DNA from: Erysipelotrichaceae bacterium
Lineage (GTDB): Bacteria > Bacillota_I > Bacilli_A > Erysipelotrichales > Erysipelotrichaceae
Length of the DNA stretch: 64,000 nucleotides
Assembly: GCA_017405675.1 (NCBI GenBank)
Contig: JAFRAB010000015.1
Location: 1 to 64,000, forward strand
Direction of reading: 5' to 3'
In this document: positions 43,788 through 61,900 of the stretch, one piece after another
Layout: the number at the start of each line of letters is the position of its first letter
How positions within the stretch are numbered: position 1 is the stretch's first letter
Notes under the pieces: model-generated
Seen by the model: only the letters and a program-made list of their open reading frames with translations
Told to the model about the DNA's origin: nothing
Database searches by the model: none
Position numbers and translations under genes: made by a program

Positions 43788-45239
43788 ATGAAAATAATGG
43801 TTGGTTTCTTTACCACAGAATCAAATGCGAATATTCCCGTTAAGACTGACATAACAGGCTATACCATCGCTTTCGGTGACGAGTGCGTTAGAAAGTGTCT
43901 GGTTGATGATGTTCTGGCAGAAGAAGGAGTAGAAGCCATTCCGGCTATCTATGCCAATGCCGGAGCTGCCTGTGTAGTTAAGAGAAACGCATTTGATTAC
44001 ATTGAATCATGTTTTGCGGAAACAGCCCGCGAACATAAAAATGAGATCGCCGGTGTCTGGCTGCATCTGCACGGGGCTTCTGAAGTGGAAGGCCTTGGGT
44101 CAGGTGACCATCATATTCTGAAGACTGTAAGAGAGATCTTGGGACCATATGTTCCGATCGTAGTGGTCTGTGACCCGCATGGCAACTTATGTCAGGAATA
44201 TGTAGAGAATGTTCAGATCTGCCGCAGCTACCGTGAATCTCCGCACACCGATTCCATGGAATCAAAGAAACTGACCATGAGAATGTTAATAGATCTGTGC
44301 CGTAACCGCCAGAACATCCATGCGGTTTACCGTAAACTGCCGTTGATATTAGGCGGCGAACAGTCAGTATCGGCTGACGAACCGGTAAAGTCCATCAATA
44401 AATTCATGGATGAAATGGAAAAGGATCCAAGAATATTAAGTGCATCATGGCATGTCGGCTATATCAGACACGATTGCGATGTCGCAGGCTGCGGTATCGT
44501 TGTTTCACCGGCTACAGCTGATGATCAGCAGTACGCTGAGGAAAAGGCTGACGAGCTGGCTGAATATGTCTGGAATAAGAGACATGAGTTCCATTATACC
44601 GGAACTACGGCTCAGCCTGATGAAGCGCTGAAAATGACGCTGGAATTTGACGGCGGACCGTGTGTTATCACTGACTCCGGTGACAATGCCACCAGCGGTG
44701 CCAAGAGCTGGAATACCTACGTCTTAAGACAGGTACTGGCTGTTAAGGATCTGAAGAAGAGTTTTCTGTTTGCCGCCATTAACGATCCTAAGACCGTTGA
44801 TCAGCTGCTGCCGCTAGAAGACGGTGAGAAGGCTCATATTTCACTGGGGGTTGACCGTGATGAGATGAGCAAGGCTGTTGAGCTTGACGTTACAGTTAAG
44901 AATCATGGTCAGCTGGTAATCGCCAACGGTTTCGGTGCTACCGATGATGTTACCATAACCGGTGATACGGTACTGGTTAACGTTGACGGTACGGATATTG
45001 ATGTAATAGTTCAGAACAATCATAATTCATACATTTATGAATCATGCTTCAGATATGCCGGTGTTAACTGGGAAGACTATGACGTAACAGTTGTCAAACA
45101 GGGATATATCTTCCCGCTTTTAAAGGAAAGGGCAGCTTTCTATGTCATGTCCCTGACTGACGGACCGACATTACAGGATACGGCTCATCTGCCGTTCAGA
45201 AGAATAATGAGACCGATGTTTCCAATCGATAACATTTAA
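43788..45239 (+). CDS. M81 family (MlrC-like) metallopeptidase, paralogue 4
   Basis: This 483-residue copy keeps the zinc triad (129, 131, 153), His95 and Glu11. It is clearly closest to paralogue 5: both share QICRSYRESPHTD, KMTLEF(D/E)GGPCVITDSGDNATSGA and KKSFLFAAINDP. This suggests a recent tandem duplication. Distinctive residues are EIAGVW before the His95 motif and ACVVKRN near 61. Its start follows TAGGAAGGA after the paralogue 3 stop. Confidence 0.9.
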   Translation: MKIMVGFFTTESNANIPVKTDITGYTIAFGDECVRKCLVDDVLAEEGVEAIPAIYANAGAACVVKRNAFDYIESCFAETAREHKNEIAGVWLHLHGASEVEGLGSGDHHILKTVREILGPYVPIVVVCDPHGNLCQEYVENVQICRSYRESPHTDSMESKKLTMRMLIDLCRNRQNIHAVYRKLPLILGGEQSVSADEPVKSINKFMDEMEKDPRILSASWHVGYIRHDCDVAGCGIVVSPATADDQQYAEEKADELAEYVWNKRHEFHYTGTTAQPDEALKMTLEFDGGPCVITDSGDNATSGAKSWNTYVLRQVLAVKDLKKSFLFAAINDPKTVDQLLPLEDGEKAHISLGVDRDEMSKAVELDVTVKNHGQLVIANGFGATDDVTITGDTVLVNVDGTDIDVIVQNNHNSYIYESCFRYAGVNWEDYDVTVVKQGYIFPLLKERAAFYVMSLTDGPTLQDTAHLPFRRIMRPMFPIDNI

Positions 45240-45248
45240 GAGGGTAAT

Positions 45249-46700
45249 ATGAAAATACTTGTTGGCTTTTTTACTACTGAATCAAATGAACATGTTCCAC
45301 TCAGAAATGACATAACGGTGTATGATATCGCTTTTGGCGAGGAGTGCATCAGAAAGTCAAAAGTTGATGACGTGCTGGCACGGGAAGGTGTGGAAGGCAT
45401 CGGTGCCATCTATGCCAATGCCGGCAGTTCCGGTGTGATCAAGAGAAATACCTTTGATTACATTGAATCCTGCATGCTTGAAACAGTAAGAGAGCATTTA
45501 AATGAAATAGACGGCATCTGGCTGCATCTGCATGGGGCATCTGAGGTTGAAGGACTTGGTTCCGGTGACCACCATATCTTATGGGAAGTCAGAAAGATCG
45601 TGGGACCTTATGTTCCGATCGTGGTCTGCTGTGACCCGCATGGCAACCTCTGTAAGGAATATGTTGAAGCTACACAGATCTGCCGCAGCTACCGCGAATC
45701 ACCGCATACCGACATGGAGCCTAGCAAGAAGCAGACCATGAAGATGTTAATAGAGCTGTGCCGCAACCGCCAGAACATTCATGCAGTCTATCGAAAACTG
45801 CCATTGATATTAGGCGGAGAACAGTCCGTTTCCACTGATGAACCGGTAAAGACAATCAATAAGTATATGGATGAAATGGAAAAGGATCCAAGGATCCTGT
45901 CTGCTTCATGGCATGTAGGCTATATCAGACATGATTCTGAAGTTGCCGGCTGCGGTATCGTCGTAACTCCGGCTACCGCTGCTGATCAGCAGTACGCTGA
46001 AGAAAAGGCTGACGAACTGGCTGAATATGTCTGGAATAAGAGACACGAATTCCACTATACCGGTCTGACAGCTCAGCCTGATGAAGCTCTGAAAATGACG
46101 CTGGAATTTGAGGGCGGTCCGTGTGTGATCACTGACAGCGGCGATAATGCTACAAGTGGGGCCATGAGCTGGAATACCTATGTCTTAAGACAGGTACTGG
46201 CTGAAAAGGATCTGAAGAAGAGTTTCCTGTTTGCGGCCATTAATGATCCTGTTACATACGAACAGCTGCTGCCTCTGAAAGAAGGCGATAAGGCTGAAAT
46301 AAACCTGGGTGTCGGTCATGATGAAATGAGCGAACCGGTTCCCCTTAAGGTCACAGTAAAGAAAAAAGCCCAGATGGCTGTGGACTATACCTTCGGTGAA
46401 GTTCCGGATATCACCATTGTCGGTGAAACCATTCTGATCAACGTCGACGGTACGCCGGTTGATGTGATAGTTCAGAACCAGGCTCACTCATACATGAGCC
46501 GGTTCCAGTTCGAATATGCCGGTGTTGATCCGGCCGACTACGATGTAACAGTCGTCAAACAGGGTTACATTTTCCCGTATCTCAAGAGCATTGCAGCTTT
46601 CTATGTAATGTCTCTGACGAACGGACCAACCTTACAGGATACGGCTCATCTGCCTTTCAAGAAGGTAATGAGACCGATGTTCCCAATAGATAACATTTAG
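45249..46700 (+). CDS. M81 family (MlrC-like) metallopeptidase, paralogue 5
   Basis: This 483-residue copy pairs with paralogue 4 and keeps the zinc triad, His95 and Glu11 (TESNEH, as in paralogue 3). The two differ mainly in the C-terminal domain (for example KKKAQMAVDYTFGEVPDITIVG near 372, quoted here only by its first and last motifs), as expected if this domain determines specificity. It starts 9 bp after paralogue 4 behind AGAGGGTAAT and is followed 10 bp later by the first GH1 gene. Confidence 0.9.
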   Translation: MKILVGFFTTESNEHVPLRNDITVYDIAFGEECIRKSKVDDVLAREGVEGIGAIYANAGSSGVIKRNTFDYIESCMLETVREHLNEIDGIWLHLHGASEVEGLGSGDHHILWEVRKIVGPYVPIVVCCDPHGNLCKEYVEATQICRSYRESPHTDMEPSKKQTMKMLIELCRNRQNIHAVYRKLPLILGGEQSVSTDEPVKTINKYMDEMEKDPRILSASWHVGYIRHDSEVAGCGIVVTPATAADQQYAEEKADELAEYVWNKRHEFHYTGLTAQPDEALKMTLEFEGGPCVITDSGDNATSGAMSWNTYVLRQVLAEKDLKKSFLFAAINDPVTYEQLLPLKEGDKAEINLGVGHDEMSEPVPLKVTVKKKAQMAVDYTFGEVPDITIVGETILINVDGTPVDVIVQNQAHSYMSRFQFEYAGVDPADYDVTVVKQGYIFPYLKSIAAFYVMSLTNGPTLQDTAHLPFKKVMRPMFPIDNI

Positions 46701-46710
46701 GAGAAACAGT

Positions 46711-48135
46711 ATGAAGGAAAAAATGCTGATGGGAAGTGCTTCCGCCGCCTACCAGGCTGAAGGTGCCTGGAACCAAGATGGCAAGGGAGCAAGCATCTGG
46801 GATAATTTCTGTCACAGTGAAGCCAATGAGACCGGTATTACCGGTGATGTCTCCTGTGATTTCTATCATCACTATGCTGAAGACATAAGAATGATGGCAG
46901 AAGGCAATCAGAATACCTTCCGCTTTTCCATCTCCTGGAGCCGCATCGTTCCAAAAGAAGACCGCATAGTTAACGAAAAAGGCTTACAGTTCTACGATAA
47001 GGTTCTGGATGAATGTGAAAAGTACGGCATCGTTCCGAATGTGACACTGGTACACTATGATCTTCCGGATTACATCGGCAGAAAGGGCGGCTGGTGCTAT
47101 GACGGTGTCAGCGATGAGTTTGCCTACTATGCTTCAGTAGTGTTTAAACATTATGGCGACCGCATACCTCTGTATGTGACGGTCAATGAACCTAATCACA
47201 ATGCCTATTGTGATTATCTGGTAGGTAACTATCCGCCTAATGAAAAAAATAACCTGCAGGATTATGCCCATTGCGGCTATAACATGATGGTATGCAATGC
47301 CAAGGCCATCAGAGAATTCAGAAAGCTGAAACTCAAAGCCAAAATAGGCATCGTACAGGGAGCCGGACCGTCGCAGTCGCTCTATGATACGCCGGAATAC
47401 ATTCAGGCTGTAAAATACTGCGATTACTTCTGCAATGATTGGGTCCTGGATCCCGCCATTCTCGGCTATTACAAAGAGGACTTTGTGGAAGCCATTAAAT
47501 CAAAAGGCATTGATCTCTCATTTGTAAAGAAGGAGGATCTGGAAATCATGAAAGACAATACCATTGATTTCCTGGGCCAGAACATCTACAGCCGTAACCT
47601 AGTCAAACCGAATACTTCGGGCGTTACTGCCTTTACCGTCAATAACAAAGGCAACAATGACGGAACCGGCAAGACAGCCAGGGAAACACGTGCCATTGAA
47701 GGCTGGTTTGAAACAGACCGTGATCTAAATACCAAGCTCAATCCGTGGGGCAGGGAGATCTATCCAAGATGTGCCTATGTCACATTGACGAAGAGAAAAG
47801 AAAGATACGGTGACATACCAATCTATGTCACGGAAAACGGTCATGGAATGTATGAAGCCGTTGATGAAAACGGTGAAGTAAATGATGATGCCAGAATCGA
47901 TTTCCTGGAGAACTATCTCTACTGGATCATGAAGGCTAAAGAAGAAGGGGTCAATGTTAAAGGCTATTACGTCTGGAGCAATACCGACCTCTACAGCTGG
48001 ATCAACGGTTATAAAAAAAGATACGGACTGGTCTTTGTTGATTATGAAGACAAAAACCTGAAACGTATTCCCAAAAAGAGCTATTACTGGTATAAAGAGT
48101 ATATCAGGAAATATATGGAAAATATGGACAATTAG
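46711..48135 (+). CDS. GH1 6-phospho-beta-glycosidase, LacG-like (copy 1)
   Basis: The 474-residue cytosolic enzyme has the GH1 barrel. The acid/base is Glu160 in TVNEPNHN and the nucleophile Glu375 in VTENGHG. Near the C-terminus, SWINGYKKRYG replaces the EW of ordinary beta-glucosidases with SW. The Ser, Lys and Tyr of this region bind the 6-phosphate in LacG-type 6-phospho-beta-galactosidases, so a PTS-derived 6-phosphoglycoside is the expected substrate; glucose versus galactose is not decided. It is the only copy with NEP rather than NEI or NEL. RBS TAGGAGAAA. Confidence 0.9.
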   Translation: MKEKMLMGSASAAYQAEGAWNQDGKGASIWDNFCHSEANETGITGDVSCDFYHHYAEDIRMMAEGNQNTFRFSISWSRIVPKEDRIVNEKGLQFYDKVLDECEKYGIVPNVTLVHYDLPDYIGRKGGWCYDGVSDEFAYYASVVFKHYGDRIPLYVTVNEPNHNAYCDYLVGNYPPNEKNNLQDYAHCGYNMMVCNAKAIREFRKLKLKAKIGIVQGAGPSQSLYDTPEYIQAVKYCDYFCNDWVLDPAILGYYKEDFVEAIKSKGIDLSFVKKEDLEIMKDNTIDFLGQNIYSRNLVKPNTSGVTAFTVNNKGNNDGTGKTARETRAIEGWFETDRDLNTKLNPWGREIYPRCAYVTLTKRKERYGDIPIYVTENGHGMYEAVDENGEVNDDARIDFLENYLYWIMKAKEEGVNVKGYYVWSNTDLYSWINGYKKRYGLVFVDYEDKNLKRIPKKSYYWYKEYIRKYMENMDN

Positions 48136-48144
48136 GAGGGACAT

Positions 48145-49533
48145 ATGAAATACAATTATAGCGACATTCTTTTGAAAGAAATAAAAATGCCTGTTAAGGA
48201 CTGTACCGGTGTACATGTTGATCTTTCCGATGAAACCATGGAAAAAAGGAAACAGACTGTCCTGGACAAAATGGCTGCCAAAGGCCTGGATACCCTGATT
48301 GTCTATGGCGACCTGGAACATGGCGGCAACTTTGAATATCTGGTTGGTTTTGTGACCAGATTTGAAGAAGCGCTTTTAGTACTGCACAAGGAAGGCAATG
48401 CCTACCTGGTACTGGGAAATGAAAATGAGAACAAGGCTTCCAAGAGCCGTATTAAGGCTGAGGGGATCCTGGCTTCCTATTTCTCACTGCCTAATCAGCC
48501 GATGCAGAATCCTGAAGGACTGGTCGACATTTTAAGAAAGACCGGTATCGAAGGCCGCAAGGTCGGCGTAGCCGGCTGGAAGCTGTTTACCAGCAGATTT
48601 GAAGACAATAAGAAGATGTTTGATGTTCCTTATTACATGCTGAAGCCAATCTTTGACATCTGCGGTGAGGAAAACGTTGAAAACGCAACTGATATTTTCT
48701 TCGGACGTGACGGTGCCCGCAACATCAACAATGCCAATGAGATAGCCCATTATGAATTCGGAGCTTCACTGGCGTGCGATGCCATGCTGGATGCCATGAA
48801 CGCTCTGAAACCGGGCTTAAGCGAATTTGAAGCCGGACATCTGCTGCAGCCTTACGGACAAAGAGGCAATGTCGTTACGATCGCTGCTTTCGGTGAAAGA
48901 TTTATCAAGGCTAACATATATCCTACTGAAAGAAAGCTTGTCACAGGCTGCCCGGTATCTCTGACCATTGGTCTTAAGGGTGGCAGTGCATCCCGTTCCG
49001 GCGTCGCTGTAAGCGATGTTTCCGAACTGCCTGAGAAACAGCAGGATTATGTTGAACAGGTCGTAGCTCCATACTTTACCGCCATCAGACGGTGGCTGGA
49101 AAACATCAGAGTCGGCATGACCGGTGGTGAGCTGTACGCTCTTGTTGATGAAGTCCTGCCTAGACGGCAGTATAAGTGGTATCTGTGCCCGGGACATCTG
49201 ACAAGTGATGAAGAGTGGTCATGTTCACCAATATATGAAGGCAGTGAAGATGTTATCAGAAGCGGCATGCTGCTGCAGACAGACATTCTGCCATCCATAT
49301 CCGGCTATCCAAGTGCCAACGTTGAAAGTCCGTTATGCGTGGCTGATGAAAAACTGCGTAATGAAATAAAGGAACAGTATCCTGAAATGTATGCCCGTAT
49401 GATGGCCAGAAGAGAATACATCATCAATGAGATTGGTATCAACCTGAGTGAAGATGTATTGCCTACCGGCAGCATCCTGGGTTACATGAGACCGCTGATG
49501 TTAAGCAGCAAAGCCGCAGTTGTTAAAAAGTAA
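48145..49533 (+). CDS. Divergent M24 (Xaa-Pro peptidase-like) protein
   Basis: The 462-residue protein has a creatinase-like N-terminal domain (about 30-190) and a pita-bread C-terminal domain (about 200-430). The M24 metal ligands are normally Asp, Asp, His, Glu, Glu. Here the two Asp positions fall in LTIGLKGGSASRSG and are absent. The His is present in CPGHLTSDEEW, the first Glu is replaced by Asp in LLQTDILP, and the last Glu may be in ANVESPL. Either metal binding is altered or the enzyme is catalytically different. It follows GH1 copy 1 by 9 bp with TAGGAGGG and precedes the internal terminator. Confidence 0.8.
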   Translation: MKYNYSDILLKEIKMPVKDCTGVHVDLSDETMEKRKQTVLDKMAAKGLDTLIVYGDLEHGGNFEYLVGFVTRFEEALLVLHKEGNAYLVLGNENENKASKSRIKAEGILASYFSLPNQPMQNPEGLVDILRKTGIEGRKVGVAGWKLFTSRFEDNKKMFDVPYYMLKPIFDICGEENVENATDIFFGRDGARNINNANEIAHYEFGASLACDAMLDAMNALKPGLSEFEAGHLLQPYGQRGNVVTIAAFGERFIKANIYPTERKLVTGCPVSLTIGLKGGSASRSGVAVSDVSELPEKQQDYVEQVVAPYFTAIRRWLENIRVGMTGGELYALVDEVLPRRQYKWYLCPGHLTSDEEWSCSPIYEGSEDVIRSGMLLQTDILPSISGYPSANVESPLCVADEKLRNEIKEQYPEMYARMMARREYIINEIGINLSEDVLPTGSILGYMRPLMLSSKAAVVKK

Positions 49534-49542
49534 GAAAACTAC

Positions 49543-49565
49543 AGCAGGCTTCGGCCTGCTTTTTC
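49543..49565 (+). terminator. Internal terminator of the large operon
   Basis: AGCAGGC and GCCTGCT form a 7-bp stem closed by a stable TTCG tetraloop, followed by TTTTTCG. It lies between the M24-like gene and the permease gene and would reduce distal expression; no strong new promoter is visible in the short gap. Confidence 0.78.
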
Positions 49566-49575
49566 GGGGGTATTT

Positions 49576-53025
<3,450 letters not shown>

Positions 53026-53038
53026 AAAGGGCGACAAC

Positions 53039-54475
53039 ATGAAAGTATTAACAGCGAAATTCACATTGGAAGCGAACGCCAACATTCCGGTCAAGTGCGA
53101 CCTGCCGAATGTGGCTCTGAAGTATGGACGGGATGCCTTAGGTACCATGATGCTTAACGGTATCTTTGAGAAAAACGGTATTGAAGTGATTCAGAGCTTA
53201 AGTGCCGATGCCGGAAGTTCCGGTGTCATGAAGTATGAGGCTTTCAGATACATAGCTGATACCATTTTAAGAGATATCCGTGAACATCTTAATGAGATCA
53301 ACGGCATTTATCTGCATTTCCATGGAGCCAGCGAAATTGAGAATATCGGTTCCGGCGACCATTACATGTTAAGAGAAATCAGAAAGGTTGTCGGTCCTTA
53401 TCTGCCGATCGGTATTGCCTGTGATCCTCACGGCAACTTATGTAAGGAGTATGTTGAAAATACCACGATCATCAGATCCTACAGGGAATCACCTCATACT
53501 GACATTGAAGAAACAGTTAAGAAGGTATGTACTGTTTTAATTGAACAGATGAAGAATCCTACCGGTATTCACAGCGTTTACAGAAAACTGCCTATGATAT
53601 TGGGCGGTGAACAGTCTGTATCAGCTGATGAACCGGTCAGAACGATAAATAAGCATTTAAATGAATTGGAAGAAGATCCGAAGATCATCAGCGCCTCATG
53701 GCATGTCGGTTATATCAGACATGACTGCGATGTGGCTGGCTGCGGTATCGTTGTTGTGCCTAGCAAAAAGGAATTTCTGGAATATGCTGAACAGAAAGCT
53801 GATGAACTGGCGGAATATGTCTTTAGCAAGCGTCATGAGTTCCATTATACCGGTGTAACAGCCATGCCAGAAGAAGCCCTGAAGATGGCGCTGGAAGCTG
53901 AAGGCAAGCCTTTCTTCATTACCGATTCCGGTGATAACGTTACTTCCGGATCAACCGGTGCCAATACCTTTGTTTTAAGACAGGTATTAGGCGTAAAGGA
54001 TTTAACTAAGAAGGTATTGTTTGCCGCCATCAGAGATGAAAAGACCTGGTCCAAACTTAACAGTTTGGGAATTGGCGAAGTATGTGATATTTCACTGGGC
54101 GAATGCTTTGATGAATTAAGCGCCAAGGTTGATCTGACCGTTAAGGTCATGGCTAAAGGCCGTCAGATAGGAACAAAACTGTTTGCCGAAGAAGGAGATT
54201 TCGGCGGAGCAGTCAGAGTCAGCGTTGAGGGTAAGCCAATCGAAATAATTGTTACCGATACAAACCATCCGTTTGTTGAAAAGAAGCAGACTCAGGTAGT
54301 AGGCGCTGACTGGAATGATTATGACATCATCATCGTCAAGACCGGCTACGCTTTCCCGGAAGTCAAGGAATACGGCAATGTCATGAGCTTAACTGAAGGG
54401 GCAACCCTGCAGGATACCTCCCGTCTGCCGTTTAAGAGAATTATGAGACCGATGTTCCCAATCGATAAGATCTAG
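53039..54475 (+). CDS. M81 family (MlrC-like) metallopeptidase, paralogue 6
   Basis: The 478-residue copy keeps Asp129, His131 and His153, Glu11 (LEANAN) and His95 (FHGASEIEN). It groups with paralogue 7 by shared C-terminal-domain features: DISLGECFDELSAKVDL and a GDFGGAV segment near residue 380. It starts 13 bp after the HAD gene behind AGAAAGGG and is followed by paralogue 7 after 8 bp. Confidence 0.9.
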   Translation: MKVLTAKFTLEANANIPVKCDLPNVALKYGRDALGTMMLNGIFEKNGIEVIQSLSADAGSSGVMKYEAFRYIADTILRDIREHLNEINGIYLHFHGASEIENIGSGDHYMLREIRKVVGPYLPIGIACDPHGNLCKEYVENTTIIRSYRESPHTDIEETVKKVCTVLIEQMKNPTGIHSVYRKLPMILGGEQSVSADEPVRTINKHLNELEEDPKIISASWHVGYIRHDCDVAGCGIVVVPSKKEFLEYAEQKADELAEYVFSKRHEFHYTGVTAMPEEALKMALEAEGKPFFITDSGDNVTSGSTGANTFVLRQVLGVKDLTKKVLFAAIRDEKTWSKLNSLGIGEVCDISLGECFDELSAKVDLTVKVMAKGRQIGTKLFAEEGDFGGAVRVSVEGKPIEIIVTDTNHPFVEKKQTQVVGADWNDYDIIIVKTGYAFPEVKEYGNVMSLTEGATLQDTSRLPFKRIMRPMFPIDKI

Positions 54476-54483
54476 GAGTATTT

Positions 54484-60312
<5,829 letters not shown>

Positions 60313-60314
<2 letters not shown>

Positions 60315-60340
60315 AAAGCATCGAAAGATGCTTTTATTTG
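60313..60340 (+). terminator. Terminator of the long operon
   Basis: AAAAGCATC (60314-60322) and GATGCTTTT (60327-60335) form a 9-bp stem with a GAAA tetraloop, followed by ATTTG. It starts at the GH1 copy 5 stop codon. Confidence 0.82.
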
Positions 60341-60360
60341 TTAAAAAACGTAAGAGTATA

Positions 60361-60426
60361 TTGATATATAGGGCATATTGATTTAAAATTATAACATAAA
60401 GTAACATTATATAACAAAATGTGACA
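60361..60426 (+). promoter_or_regulatory. Promoter with four helically phased TAACA operator repeats
   Basis: TTGATA (60361-60366), a 17-bp spacer and TAAAAT (60384-60389) make a good promoter. Directly downstream, TAACA at 60392, 60402 and 60412 and TGACA at 60422 repeat every 10 bp, covering the transcription start. This is a repressor-like arrangement. On the other strand the unit reads TGTTA-N5-TGTTA, similar in form to direct-repeat operators of DeoR-family sugar regulators. Confidence 0.7.
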
Positions 60427-60439
60427 GAAGGGAGAAACT

Positions 60440-61894
60440 ATGAAAGTATTGATCGGAGCTTTTATCGCTGAGTGCAACATGCATACCGGTAAAAATGCCA
60501 CTATTGAAGATTTTACCATTGAATCCGGTGAAATAGTGTTTGACAGAATGTATATCCGCAAGGAAGCTGAAGAGCTTGGTGTTGAACTGGTTCCGGCTAT
60601 CTATGCCTGTGCCAATGCCTGCGGTGTCATTGAATATGATACATTCGACTATATCCGTAAGCAGTTTGTTAAATATGCCAAAAAATATAAACATGAAGTA
60701 GACGGTATGTTCTTCTTCTTCCATGGTGCCAGCAACGTTGAAGATCTGTCGGGCGGATCAGGTGACCATGCCTTAGTTCAGGCTATCAGAGATGTTGTCG
60801 GGCCATACATGCCAATTGCAATGGTATTGGACCCTCATGGTAACCTGTCTCAGCAGCAGGCTGACAACTGCAATATCGTGCGTACTTTCCGTCATTCACC
60901 TCACACTGACAGACAGGAAGCACATAAGATCGTTTTCAAGAGTCTGGTAAATCTGCTTAACAGAAGACGTCTCATTCATCCTGCTTACCGTAAGGTTCCT
61001 ATCATGCTGGGTGGCGAACGCTGTGTTTCTACCGATGAGCCATTAGTTTCAATAAATAAGTTCCTTGATGAAATTGAAGCTGATCCAAGAATCCTGGTTG
61101 CATCATATACAATAGGTTATCTCAGACATGACTCTGACAAGTGTGGAGCCGGTATTATGGTCGTTCCTATGGATCCGTGCGACAGGGAATACGCAGAACA
61201 GAAGGCTGATGAGATCTATAAGTTTGTAATGGAAAGAAGACATGAATTCCATTTCCATGGATATGCTGATGTACCGGAGGTAGCTCTGCAGGTAATGCTG
61301 GAAGAACCTGAAGGACCATTATATCTGACTGACAGCGGTGACAACGTCACTGCAGGCGGTCCTGGCTGCAATACAACAGTTTTAAGACAGGTTCTGGCCC
61401 TGGATGACTTCCACAACAAGAACATCTTATTTGCTTCCATAGTTGATAAGGATCTCTTTGACAATGTCCTGTCATATAAGAAAATCGGTGATCATGTCGA
61501 AGTTGACTTAGGTGCTGAACTCAATGAACTCTCTGGAAAGGTACACATCTGCGGTACGGTTATTTCCAAGGGAGATCTGCACCGTCATTATCATGACGAA
61601 ACCGTTGTAGGTAACTGCTGCAATGTCAAACTGGACAATGTTCCTGTCACGATCTGTATCGCCAATAAGGAAGTATCGTTCTCTGAAAAGGCTCAGTATG
61701 ATGCTGCCGGTCTGGATTGGGATGGCTACGATCTGTATATCGTCAAGCAGGGATACCTGTATCCTGATCTGAAGGCCAGAGCTAAGAACTATGTCATGAG
61801 TCTGACAGATGGTGTATGTTATCAGAGAACCGAGACTTATCAGTATAAGTGCATCATGCGCCCTATGTATCCATACGATGATGATTTTGAATAG
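60440..61894 (+). CDS. M81 family (MlrC-like) metallopeptidase, paralogue 8
   Basis: The 484-residue protein is the most distant of the eight. It keeps the zinc triad as Asp131, His133 and His155 (LDPHGN, SPHTD), a His in FHGASNVED and Glu11 (AECNMH). Differences include a two-residue insertion (LSGGSGDH), GGERCVSTDEP for GGEQSVS, ASYTIGYLRHDSDKC for ASWHVGYIRHD, and a YPYDDDFE end. It has its own promoter and phased operator, and RBS AAGGGAG. It leads a second unit with the AbrB-family and ceramidase-like genes. Confidence 0.9.
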   Translation: MKVLIGAFIAECNMHTGKNATIEDFTIESGEIVFDRMYIRKEAEELGVELVPAIYACANACGVIEYDTFDYIRKQFVKYAKKYKHEVDGMFFFFHGASNVEDLSGGSGDHALVQAIRDVVGPYMPIAMVLDPHGNLSQQQADNCNIVRTFRHSPHTDRQEAHKIVFKSLVNLLNRRRLIHPAYRKVPIMLGGERCVSTDEPLVSINKFLDEIEADPRILVASYTIGYLRHDSDKCGAGIMVVPMDPCDREYAEQKADEIYKFVMERRHEFHFHGYADVPEVALQVMLEEPEGPLYLTDSGDNVTAGGPGCNTTVLRQVLALDDFHNKNILFASIVDKDLFDNVLSYKKIGDHVEVDLGAELNELSGKVHICGTVISKGDLHRHYHDETVVGNCCNVKLDNVPVTICIANKEVSFSEKAQYDAAGLDWDGYDLYIVKQGYLYPDLKARAKNYVMSLTDGVCYQRTETYQYKCIMRPMYPYDDDFE

Positions 61895-61900
61895 TATTCT

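Noticed and set aside
39406..46700. Tandem repeated DNA in the M81 block as a mobile-element or repeat array
   Set aside because: The repeats are whole paralogous genes with separate starts, stops and ribosome sites. No transposase, integrase or terminal inverted repeats are visible anywhere in the window.
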